Below, in pieces: positions 36,701 through 43,370 of a DNA stretch of 43,979 nucleotides. The notes beneath the pieces are model-generated. The model saw only the letters and a list, made by a program, of their open reading frames with translations. It was not told where the DNA came from and did no database searches. This stretch comes from Chitinophagaceae bacterium. GTDB lineage: Bacteria; Bacteroidota; Bacteroidia; Chitinophagales; Chitinophagaceae. Each line of letters opens with the position of its first letter. Positions within the stretch are counted from its first letter, which is position 1. Made by a program: the position numbers and the translations under genes. The stretch lies in NCBI GenBank assembly GCA_004173355.1, contig SEAD01000025.1, forward strand, positions 1 through 43,979, in the 5' to 3' direction.

Positions 36701-37812
36701 GTGCACCCGGCAGGAAAATTGCGGAAGGATGGTGGTGCGCAACCAAGGCAACCGCTGACACATGGGACGCTGATTATCCTGCGGGAGAATGGGGCAGCCT
36801 GCCGGGGAACCTCGCCAACAGTTCAGATAAAATCCCCCGGAGCGGCAAGGGTGTCCTTGGCATACTCGCGAGCAATGAAACAAACCCTGATTGGACCGAA
36901 TATATAACCGGTAAACTTACCAGCCCATTGGTAACCGGCAAAACTTACCTGGTATCCTTTTATGTAAGCCTGGAAAAAAAAGAGTACAAAAAGATGTTCA
37001 ATGTTGGTGCCTATCTGTGTAATGACAGTATCCTGAGCCGCAGCAGCGAAGGCCTTCCATTCAGACCTCATATCACCCAGGCGCCGGGTCAGGAACTGAC
37101 AGACGATTACAATTGGGTCAACATATCCGGAACCTTTTATGCGGACAAACCCTATTCTTATATCACGATCGGGAATTTTGGACCTCATGGCATCTATGGT
37201 GGAGGAGCACAGCGTTCTTACATTTACGTAGATGACGTGGTGGTGGCCGAGGCAAATTGTGTTGCACTGCCGCTGACCCTGCTTGACTTCCAGGGCCGTC
37301 TCAATGGGCAGGGCCAGACTGAGTTAACCTGGGAAACTTCCGGGGAAACCAACACCAAAAGCTTTGAAGTGGAATGGCACGCAGGCGGTGGCAACTTTAA
37401 AAGTATTGGTACAGTACCCGCAAACGGTGATGAGTATAATGTCTACCGCTTCCTCCACACAACACCGGCAGAGGGATACAATTACTACCGGTTACATATG
37501 ATCGACCAGGATGGGCAGTCCTCCTATTCACGTCAGATTACAATTGGTGTCAGGAATAACGGTGGAAACAAACTTTCCGTTTACCCCAATCCCTCACGGT
37601 CTGTACTGAACATCAGCGCCGGGTCCGACAAGGATGAACTTGTATTTTTCCGGATCATTAATACAGAAGGAAAAATTGTTGCGATAAAACAGTTCTTCCT
37701 GAAGACCGGGAACAATGTCTTAAACTGGAACATCTCACACCTTGTGCCCGGCAATTATATTATCACAACCACAAACAGGCAGTTAGGTACGGTGCAGGTT
37801 GTGAAACAATGA
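33754..37812 (+). CDS. Large secreted repeat protein with T9SS C-terminal sorting domain
   Basis: 1352 residues. The signal peptide ends near SIRAQ (about 26). Seven tandem modules of about 120-140 residues follow, each opening with a variant of NDECSGAI. The Asn positions are near 31, 169, 301, 423, 555, 684 and 824. Each module goes on to a WYxFxA strand (such as IWYRFTATQ) and a GxxYYxR strand (such as GQTYHIRQY). Residues about 950-1165 are a jelly-roll-like carbohydrate-binding-type domain (NLVQNPVCESS ... YIYVDDVVVAEAN). The end is the same module as in the glycine-rich protein plus a T9SS type A sorting domain (LSVYPNPS ... VVKQ). A surface adhesin or matrix protein is likely; no catalytic motif is seen. 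Confidence 0.85.
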   Translation: MNKVCLSICTLFVSLLFTGSNSIRAQFVYTNDVCSGAIPLPVGNNSRLSDSIFQRNGYADAAPSSIPDCGGNTANTRYDLWYSFVATETELAIIPENVGTSGLLYQLFSGTCGNLISMSCSPSRLVFPHFTGLVPGQQYYLRTYYPEIFNDFANAPSDYQLTLLGKPVNDECNGALLLTATPGLSINFTSERFSNELATAPTNTSCASNAQWTNYKDLWFKFVATSTTHSIYREFPTAGIRISVYSGQPGNFTSLYTIQSNPGTVSKTLSALVPGDTYYIRIGSVDLVTFRMALFTGSPSNDECAAADTVAMSSSLYCENTFAVNRLGATNSAEVCGSSVEDTWYVFKATTANITVTASDPGASSLQMSLMAGSCGSFTCLANSNNNYMSYSGLTAGQYYYLRMAGPGAENQTYICISPRITNDECSGAIDLPVRPFNILRTTTGSDLGATRSVQPMAPCFVSPDRDVWYRFTAIDTACLVTVDGQNPNPSFQVLTGNCNSISNVYCSSTGLLPAGVTERTGRISNLVAGTIYYVRVNTGGAGLFTIDINSLPVNDECSGAIQLGTQKGLSFDPMGNNGILQASTSLPACAAATVTKDIWYRFTATQNSMAILSSQKTSNTKAMGFQVYNGGCGGLTPLACVTQANDRQKGHTLTSLVPGQTYHIRQYGEVTDNRFSIVEKPVNDEMADAVRLTPAPSGVQPMTSWYLHGASKKFGKICGSASYSIHHDVWFYFVATGTSHTISSLALNSFNDDQDLNFTYRLEAFSGYASDSASLVTKTLGCGAGSIALNNLLTGDTVYVRVSNTAEEGNTSSFGIAVSNNQNIDEPAGALVLNQPDGWQYLVNTAGATQSLPASGCLVQDFPDDDIWFSFTASPAVKRIIAGFENVDISLQLFSGAPGNLNGIKCTNNIMTLENLVNGSRYYVRAYSKANGVAASFRIGAFGEDNLLADNQNITCTGQNLVQNPVCESSYNLLMPPNLGNGAPGRKIAEGWWCATKATADTWDADYPAGEWGSLPGNLANSSDKIPRSGKGVLGILASNETNPDWTEYITGKLTSPLVTGKTYLVSFYVSLEKKEYKKMFNVGAYLCNDSILSRSSEGLPFRPHITQAPGQELTDDYNWVNISGTFYADKPYSYITIGNFGPHGIYGGGAQRSYIYVDDVVVAEANCVALPLTLLDFQGRLNGQGQTELTWETSGETNTKSFEVEWHAGGGNFKSIGTVPANGDEYNVYRFLHTTPAEGYNYYRLHMIDQDGQSSYSRQITIGVRNNGGNKLSVYPNPSRSVLNISAGSDKDELVFFRIINTEGKIVAIKQFFLKTGNNVLNWNISHLVPGNYIITTTNRQLGTVQVVKQ

Positions 37813-37975
37813 CCGGGATCCGTCCTGGGCAAAAAAACAATGGATATCCAGCACTTCGAGAGCAGCGCGGTTGATTGTGTCGGATCGTTTGGCGGCCGGT
37901 GCAGCAGCCCGGAGTCAACCATCGGAATGAGGGCCTGAATCTTTTTGGACTGTCTTTTGCCGGCATTACAAACTG

Positions 37976-38428
37976 ATGAAACCCCTGATTGTACTTATTG
38001 CTGTGTCGGCCCTCGCCGCAATGGCTACCTGGTTAATAACGGGCGCAGCCGATCTTCCACTTGCTGGTCGCATTGGCATGGCCGCTATGCTGGTATTTAC
38101 CGCAATTGGTCATTTCGTTTTTACAAGGGGAATGGTCATGATGGTACCCGCTGCAGTGCCCTTTAAAAAAGAAATGGTTATTGCCACAGGCCTGATCGAA
38201 ATCCTTGCGGCTGGGGGGCTGCTGCTTCCGGGTTTCGTACAACTCACGGGTTGGCTGCTGATTCTTTTTTTCCTACTCATCCTTCCGGCAAATATTTATG
38301 CAGCGAAACACAAAGTCAATCATGAAGCCGGGAACCACGAGGGGAAGTCCACCCGCTATCTCTGGTTCCGCATCCCCTTGCAGTTACTTTTTATAGCCTG
38401 GGTTTATTTTTCAGCGATCCACAACTGA
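37976..38428 (+). CDS. DoxX-like four-helix membrane protein
   Basis: 150 residues with four hydrophobic segments (about 3-22, 30-50, 67-98 and 128-146) and almost no soluble part. The pattern AGRIGMAAMLVFTAIGHFVF and GLIEILAAGGLLLPGF matches DoxX-family proteins, small inner-membrane proteins linked to quinone or thiol redox reactions in some bacteria. Function here is unknown. It follows the T9SS protein after 163 bases that hold nothing recognisable. It converges with the PAS kinase gene; the 157-base gap between them also shows no clear terminator. Confidence 0.72.
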   Translation: MKPLIVLIAVSALAAMATWLITGAADLPLAGRIGMAAMLVFTAIGHFVFTRGMVMMVPAAVPFKKEMVIATGLIEILAAGGLLLPGFVQLTGWLLILFFLLILPANIYAAKHKVNHEAGNHEGKSTRYLWFRIPLQLLFIAWVYFSAIHN

Positions 38429-38585
38429 AGCGCGACGAAGGGAAATTTCAATCTGCTTTCAGGCTCTCCACAGGATTCACAAATGCAGACCTGATGGAAT
38501 TAAGTTAGGGAAAATAAGACAGTTGCCGAAAATCCTGGATGGGTCTGGTATCGGCTGGAGGTTTACGGGGAAATCAACTTGAAGG

Positions 38586-39716
38586 TTACTCCGGCGGCAG
38601 ATCCCCTACGGGCATCGTAAAGGTGAATTGAGTGAATGCCGAAGTGGATTCAACACCAATAATGCCATTGTGTGCCTGTGCAATTTCGGAAGCAATGTAC
38701 AGTCCCAGCCCCATGCCACCGCTGGCAGCAGAACCCGGATTCCTGGTAAAAGGCTCAAATAACTTATCTATCAGGTCTGCCGGGATTGGCAGGCCCTCGT
38801 TGCGGATACTGAGCTCCATCATTGTATCCTGCCGTTCAGCACGTACAAACACCGGTGATGCGTCGGACCCATGTTTGATTGCATTGACCAGCAGGTTGGA
38901 AAATAATTGTCCAATCCTTGACCCATCACACATAATGGTACCCACGTGTTCCACGTTTAAATCAATGTTTGTTCCCGGCCAAGCGAGTCGAAACTCCTCC
39001 ACAATCTGGGTGAAAAGGGTCAGCAGCGACACAGGCCGGAGGTCTACGGTCATACCGGTGCCGAGCCTCCCGCGTGCAAGATCGAGCACATCGTTGATCA
39101 GTACGTTCATCCGTGTTGCTCCGTTCAATACTATCCTCGCTATTTTGCGGGTCTTGTCATCAGCACTCACTGCACTGAGGAGTTCGGCCCCTGCAGTGAT
39201 GGAACCCAGCGGGTTTTTCAGGTCGTGGCCGAGAACACCAATAAACAACTCCCGAAGCTGCGAAAGCTCCCGTTCTTTTTCGAGGCTGGTCTCTGCAGAA
39301 AGTTTTGATTCAAACAGGTTTTGCTCAAAGCGCCGCCTGTCAGTGGCCCTGAAAAAAGAGTACCGGATAAACGCTACCTGTCCATCCCCCTGCTTCCGCT
39401 CGAACGCGTTCACCAATACCTGGACTTTGTCCCCACCGGCGGCTTTCAGTTCCAGTGCTACCTCATCAAAATGCCCCTGCATTTTCAGCAGGGGTGATAA
39501 ATGCGTCTCGTAATAGATACGGCCGCCTACTGTGAATACCTGGGCAATGTCTTTCGTTTCAAGGGAAGCACCATCCCGGCCGAGCCAATCTTCCATCACC
39601 GCATTGACCCGTATGACCTTCCCATCCTTTGAGGTGATGACATATCCGACCAGCGAATGATTGAAAAAATCCTCGAAGTCATACATCAAAGGAGTTACCG
39701 GTCCGGAGCTTGCCAT
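38586..39716 (-). CDS. PAS-domain histidine kinase coupled to an RsbQ-like hydrolase
   Basis: 376 residues, cytoplasmic, no membrane helix. An N-terminal PAS domain (about 12-125) includes IYYETHLSPLLKMQGHFDE and VQVLVNAFER, which resembles the PAS domain of the Bacillus stress phosphatase RsbP in order and character. A coiled coil (126-158) leads to HisKA with His164 in VLGHDLKNPLGS and a HATPase (about 265-370, N-box FSNLLVNAIKHG, G1 box of the RNEGLPIP type, G2 GGMGLGLYI). There is no receiver domain and no response regulator gene nearby. The gene starts 2 bases after the RsbQ-like gene ends, so both are made together. The natural reading is that the hydrolase supplies or senses a ligand for the PAS domain, and the kinase passes the signal to an unlinked regulator. 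Confidence 0.9.
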   Translation of the reverse strand: MASSGPVTPLMYDFEDFFNHSLVGYVITSKDGKVIRVNAVMEDWLGRDGASLETKDIAQVFTVGGRIYYETHLSPLLKMQGHFDEVALELKAAGGDKVQVLVNAFERKQGDGQVAFIRYSFFRATDRRRFEQNLFESKLSAETSLEKERELSQLRELFIGVLGHDLKNPLGSITAGAELLSAVSADDKTRKIARIVLNGATRMNVLINDVLDLARGRLGTGMTVDLRPVSLLTLFTQIVEEFRLAWPGTNIDLNVEHVGTIMCDGSRIGQLFSNLLVNAIKHGSDASPVFVRAERQDTMMELSIRNEGLPIPADLIDKLFEPFTRNPGSAASGGMGLGLYIASEIAQAHNGIIGVESTSAFTQFTFTMPVGDLPPE

Positions 39717-39718
39717 AT

Positions 39719-40525
39719 TCAGTTCAGGAATTGTTTGATTGCCGCAGTGGTCTCTTCCGGCGCACTCAGGTTAGGGCAATGACCCACGGCATCGAGCATA
39801 ACAAACCGGCTGTCGGGTAAGTGGCGATGTACATATTCACCTACTTCTACGGGGGCGATCACATCCGAACTGCATTGCAGCACAAGGGATGGAACCGGAC
39901 ACTGCGAAAGATACTGGCGCCCGTCGGATAAAAAGGTAGTTCTTGCAAACTGTCGCGCAATGGATGGTTCGGCACGGCAGAAACTACCGGCCAGTTCCTC
40001 ACCCAGTTCAGGGCGGTCAGGATTTCCCATGATCACCGGCGCCATCGACATCGACCAGCCCAGGTGGTTGTTATCCAGCGCAGCGAGCATCTCGTCTATT
40101 TCGCCGCGGTCGAACCCACCCACATAGTCGCCATCATTGATGTAGGAAGGCGATGGTCCAACCAGGACCAGTTTCTCAAAAAGCCCGGGAGACTTCACAG
40201 CCGCCATAATGCCCATGAGTGCGCTGACGGAATGGCCAACAAAAATCACTTTGCCGCGATCGAGCGCCCGGATAATCTCGACAATATCATCTGCATAACC
40301 TGTAAGGGATCGGTATTTTTCCGGGTCGTATGCCTGGAGATCGGAATTCCCCGAACCTACATGGTCAAACAGCACTACGGTGTACTGATCCTCAAACCGG
40401 GGTGCAACAAACCGCCACATGTTCTGATCACAGCCAAAGCCATGCGCAAACATTATCACAACCTCACCGTTGCCGGTGATATTTACGTTATTTCTTAAAA
40501 GGGGATTCAATGATGCAGTAGCCAT
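39719..40525 (-). CDS. rsbQ-like: RsbQ-like alpha/beta hydrolase signalling protein
   Basis: 268 residues, the same length as Bacillus RsbQ, and similar along the whole chain: FAHGFGCDQNMWRFVAP, FDHVGSGNSDLQAYD, VGHSVSALMG, LVGPSPSYIND, GWSMSMAPVIMGNPDRPE, FCRAEPSIARQFAR. The catalytic triad is present: Ser99 (GHSVS), Asp221 (SSDVIAP) and His249 (GHCPNLS). RsbQ belongs to the hydrolase branch that also holds the plant karrikin/strigolactone receptors KAI2 and D14. In Bacillus it is needed for energy-stress signalling through the PAS domain of RsbP. Here the next gene is a PAS histidine kinase. A 7-bp inverted repeat lies upstream of the start. Confidence 0.93.
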   Translation of the reverse strand: MATASLNPLLRNNVNITGNGEVVIMFAHGFGCDQNMWRFVAPRFEDQYTVVLFDHVGSGNSDLQAYDPEKYRSLTGYADDIVEIIRALDRGKVIFVGHSVSALMGIMAAVKSPGLFEKLVLVGPSPSYINDGDYVGGFDRGEIDEMLAALDNNHLGWSMSMAPVIMGNPDRPELGEELAGSFCRAEPSIARQFARTTFLSDGRQYLSQCPVPSLVLQCSSDVIAPVEVGEYVHRHLPDSRFVMLDAVGHCPNLSAPEETTAAIKQFLN

Positions 40526-40540
40526 GTAAAAGACATGATG

Positions 40541-40573
40541 CCTTTAGGGGTAAAAATCGATTCGCGCTAAAGG
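40541..40573 (-). promoter_or_regulatory. Inverted repeat upstream of the rsbQ-like gene
   Basis: CCTTTAG (40541-40547) and CTAAAGG (40567-40573) form a perfect 7-bp inverted repeat 15 bases upstream of the rsbQ-like start. On the minus strand TACCTTTA in its distal arm is a 7/8 match to the Bacteroidota -7 box TAnnTTTG, but no TTTG is found at -33. A perfect 10-bp palindrome TTCCCGGGAA lies beside it (40581-40590). The two together suggest local control of the hydrolase-kinase pair separate from the upstream genes. Confidence 0.35.
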
Positions 40574-40593
40574 TAACATCTTCCCGGGAACTT

Positions 40594-41448
40594 TTATTGG
40601 GGCAGATCCCGCTGACTGCCAAGGGAACTGGCGCCTTTCTGGCCACGGCTGATAATGGCACTGACCGGCACCTGCACGGGGTTGTCCCCAAAGCGCTGAG
40701 CCAGCTCTTTCTCCAGATTTTCCCGGAGTATCTGGATGTCGACCCTGCCTGTTTTTTCCACCAATTCGTAGATCCCGCCCTGGGTGAGACCTTCCGCTGC
40801 TTGCTTTGCTGTGCTGCTGCCGGAAATCAATTGCAGTTTTTCAACATGTATTCCCACCAAACCGGTTTCGGTGAGCAGAACCTTCAGACCGGCTTCATCA
40901 CTCATGGACGTGGGAACATCGAATTGTTCCGGGAGCGGGCCGTCCAGGAACGGCGCGGCTATCGACCTTGCAATAGCTGAGGCTGGATTATGTTCCAGGG
41001 TATCCCATGTGGTGATAAGAAAAGTCGCGCCGGGTTTCAGCACACGAAAGGCTTCCGCAAAAGCCTTTGCCCTGTCGGGTACAAACATGTACCCGAAGCA
41101 ACAGACAACAAGATCAAATGCCTCTCCGGGATAGGGAATGCTGGCCGCATCGAGCAGTTCCCAGCTGATATCTTCCCCTTGCAATTGCTGGCGCGCGACT
41201 GCAAGCATAGCCGGATCGAGGTCGGAAGCGATGAGCCTGGCTTGAGGGGCAATGCGATGCCGGATATGACGTGTTACACGACCCGTACCCGCAGCCAGTT
41301 CGAGGACTGTACCCTGCATGTCTTTATCAATCCGTTTTGCCACTTCCAGTGCATAGGGTTCAAAGTAAAAGGGACCGAAAAAACGGTCGTACTGCCTCGC
41401 ACTTTCTTCGGGTGAGGCGGACGCAGGATTACTGGTTGGTTGTGCCAT
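40594..41448 (-). CDS. Class I SAM-dependent methyltransferase
   Basis: 284 residues. Motif I is VLELAAGTGRVTRH (48-61), the acidic end of strand 2 is ASDLDP (about 74-79), and FDLVVCCFGYMFVPD and RVLKPGATFLITTW complete a normal Rossmann methyltransferase of the UbiE/Methyltransf_11 type. The substrate is not evident. The C-terminal 80 residues resemble an added cap, and the last 15 residues look poorly structured. It lies 12 bases downstream of the metallophosphoesterase gene and 68 bases upstream of the rsbQ-like gene, so it is probably in the same transcript. Confidence 0.85.
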   Translation of the reverse strand: MAQPTSNPASASPEESARQYDRFFGPFYFEPYALEVAKRIDKDMQGTVLELAAGTGRVTRHIRHRIAPQARLIASDLDPAMLAVARQQLQGEDISWELLDAASIPYPGEAFDLVVCCFGYMFVPDRAKAFAEAFRVLKPGATFLITTWDTLEHNPASAIARSIAAPFLDGPLPEQFDVPTSMSDEAGLKVLLTETGLVGIHVEKLQLISGSSTAKQAAEGLTQGGIYELVEKTGRVDIQILRENLEKELAQRFGDNPVQVPVSAIISRGQKGASSLGSQRDLPQ

Positions 41449-41460
41449 ACATGAATAAGT

Positions 41461-42150
41461 TTATTCCATTGTGACCAGCACCACTTCCTTCGGACAGTTG
41501 ATCCGGATCGGGAATGTATCACCCGCCCCGCGGCTCACAATGAGTGTGCTGTCGTTGATCTGTTTACGGTCTGAACAATGCCTGAATAGTAATGCACCAG
41601 GATAGTACGTCTTGTCTTTTTTATAGAAAACGATCTGGCCGCCATGCAGGTGCCCCGCGAGTATAAGATCCACGTGCCCCGTATCCGCCGGCCGGAGTTC
41701 TTCCGGATTATGCACCAGCAGGATATTGATATCATCGCGATGCCTGTCAAAGAGTTCCCGATGGGTTACCGTACCTACATTGATCCGGCGGCCACCTTGC
41801 GTCTGCATGGAAAAAAAATCCCGGTCCACGTAGGTACAGTTGCTCACTTCAGTCACGCGCCTGAACACCCGGTTGCCCCACCAGATGTCATGATTTCCCC
41901 CGATAAATACAACAGGATAACGACTGCCGGTTTTTTGCATGAAACGACTGAAGATGGTGGCACCCCGTGGAGTGTCATAGTAGTCACCTGTAAGTGCAAT
42001 AAGATCTGGTTTTGTGTTCTCGATAATCTTTTCCAGGGCATCGGGGATCGCATTGGAAAACCAGATATGTACATCGGAGATCTGCAGGATGCTGAATTTA
42101 TCCCTGCCATCGAACAGGCTGATTGTTTCGTTTCGAATCTGGATTGCCAT
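41461..42150 (-). CDS. Calcineurin-like metallophosphoesterase
   Basis: 229 residues with all motifs of the two-metal phosphoesterase fold: Asp26 and His28 (SDVH), Asp56 (GDYYD), Asn86-His87 (GGNHD), His147 (VHNPE) and His167/His169 (GHLHGG). The pattern is close to the YkuE/YaeI group, whose members act on phosphodiesters or lipid pyrophosphates. Those proteins often start with a membrane segment, which is lacking here, so the protein seems cytoplasmic. It begins 1 base after the VanZ-like gene ends. A role in lipid or envelope phosphate metabolism is inferred from the neighbours. Confidence 0.9.
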   Translation of the reverse strand: MAIQIRNETISLFDGRDKFSILQISDVHIWFSNAIPDALEKIIENTKPDLIALTGDYYDTPRGATIFSRFMQKTGSRYPVVFIGGNHDIWWGNRVFRRVTEVSNCTYVDRDFFSMQTQGGRRINVGTVTHRELFDRHRDDINILLVHNPEELRPADTGHVDLILAGHLHGGQIVFYKKDKTYYPGALLFRHCSDRKQINDSTLIVSRGAGDTFPIRINCPKEVVLVTME

Positions 42151-42151
42151 T

Positions 42152-42655
42152 TTATTTTATTACATGTGCGAGGTAAACGATTCCATAGAAAAACATACAG
42201 GATAGGCTGTTGAAGTCCCGCCGCAGACGCAGCTCCCGTTTCTCTTCAGTCGTATCGGCGAATACATAGGCTACCCACCAGAATAATGCCGCAATGAGGA
42301 GGTCCATGGGATCAAATCGCCCGTTACCCAGGTGCAGCAGCTGGCAGATCTCCATGGTTACCGCCAGCAGGATCGGTACCAGCGCAACATCAATCCTGTA
42401 TCCGAAAACAGAGAGGCGGAAAAACCGCGATGTAAGTGTGATGCAGAATACCCACAGCCCTTCGGGCAATGAATACACGATCGTTTCCCGGAGGGGAAGC
42501 GCTTCATTGACTATTGTTTTCCAATGTTGCCAGGATTCTTTGGAAAACAACCGTATCACCAGTTGGTTTACAATCGTTTTCTCCGTCCGGTAGAAAACAT
42601 AAATAAACAGGCTGGTGAGCAGCGAGAATCCAATCAGCGGCAGGTAGTTTTTCAT
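42152..42655 (-). CDS. VanZ-like integral membrane protein
   Basis: 167 residues with about four membrane helices (5-22, 66-85, 91-108, 120-137) and a further C-terminal hydrophobic stretch. The motif MEICQLLHLGNGRFDPMDLLIA recalls the ExxQ ... GRxxDxxDxxxN signature of VanZ-like proteins, although the usual Asn is replaced. Function of such proteins outside teicoplanin resistance is unknown. The start overlaps the stop of the PmtA-like methyltransferase by 4 bases (ATGA) and the metallophosphoesterase starts 1 base after its end, so all three are tightly coupled. Confidence 0.68.
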   Translation of the reverse strand: MKNYLPLIGFSLLTSLFIYVFYRTEKTIVNQLVIRLFSKESWQHWKTIVNEALPLRETIVYSLPEGLWVFCITLTSRFFRLSVFGYRIDVALVPILLAVTMEICQLLHLGNGRFDPMDLLIAALFWWVAYVFADTTEEKRELRLRRDFNSLSCMFFYGIVYLAHVIK

Positions 42656-43242
42656 TTTTTTTCCAGGATAATTTGTCTGTAATAACCAAATGGCCCTGAC
42701 AACTGATCATTAACCTGCACAAATTGCCTGATCGATGGGATATCGGCAAGGGTGAAATTGCTGCGGAAATGCAGGAGTTTCCCGATGGGCTGGAAAATCC
42801 GGTCTGCATACCCCAATGCATTGGCCGGAGTAAAATGATTCAGGATAAAACATTTCCCACCCGGCTGCAGCACCCGGTATACTTCATTGATCAGCGCATC
42901 CGGCTTTTTGACAACTGCAATTACATGGGCGAGTACCACATACTGAAACGACGAGTCGGGAAAACCGAGTTCCTGTCCGTCCATCTGCAACAGGCTGGTT
43001 CCCGGTTTCGCACGACGGGTTGCAGCATGCAGCATGCGTTTTGACACGTCGATGCCGGTTATAGCCAGATGGTCGCCGTACAACGGCAAATGTGAACCGG
43101 TGCCAACGCCTATGTCCAGCAGCTGGCCGGCCTCCTGCCGGTTGACCTCGCCAATCAGCCGCCGCCGCTGCGTGCGGAGAAACAGATCAATCGCCGGATA
43201 AAAAGGCTGGAGGTAATCGTAAAAAAGACCCGTTGAAGCCAT
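42652..43242 (-). CDS. SAM-dependent methyltransferase, PmtA/UbiE-like
   Basis: 196 residues from the ATG at 43242 (MASTGLFYDYLQPFYPAIDLF). A longer frame begins at a TTG inside a probable promoter and is not used. Motif I is LLDIGVGTGSHLPLY (41-55), then GIDVSKRML and a YRVLQPGGKCFILNHF strand. The short N-terminus with YDYLQPFYPAID and the small size resemble phosphatidylethanolamine N-methyltransferases (PmtA) and ubiquinone/menaquinone methyltransferases. I cannot choose between them. It is the first gene of the six-gene minus-strand run. Confidence 0.82.
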   Translation of the reverse strand: MASTGLFYDYLQPFYPAIDLFLRTQRRRLIGEVNRQEAGQLLDIGVGTGSHLPLYGDHLAITGIDVSKRMLHAATRRAKPGTSLLQMDGQELGFPDSSFQYVVLAHVIAVVKKPDALINEVYRVLQPGGKCFILNHFTPANALGYADRIFQPIGKLLHFRSNFTLADIPSIRQFVQVNDQLSGPFGYYRQIILEKK

Positions 43243-43272
43243 GATATAAGTTATAGAAAGTGCTTTGGAATA

Positions 43273-43303
43273 CAAAGTATACTATTCCGGCAAACGACCC
43301 AAA
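43273..43303 (-). promoter_or_regulatory. Bacteroidota-type promoter of the methyltransferase/VanZ/phosphoesterase run
   Basis: On the minus strand a TTTG (43300-43303) is followed after 18 bases by TATACTTTG (43273-43281). This fits the primary sigma factor consensus TTTG at -33 and TAnnTTTG at -7, except for one extra base in the -7 box. Transcription would begin near 43266, leaving a short leader before the ATG at 43242. This supports that start over the TTG at 43275, which lies inside the -7 box. Confidence 0.5.
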
Positions 43304-43370
43304 TTTTTTTCAATTGTTTTCCCCGCACGCCGGATGGGGATGCAGTACATTAGCTGCACAACATCAGCGT

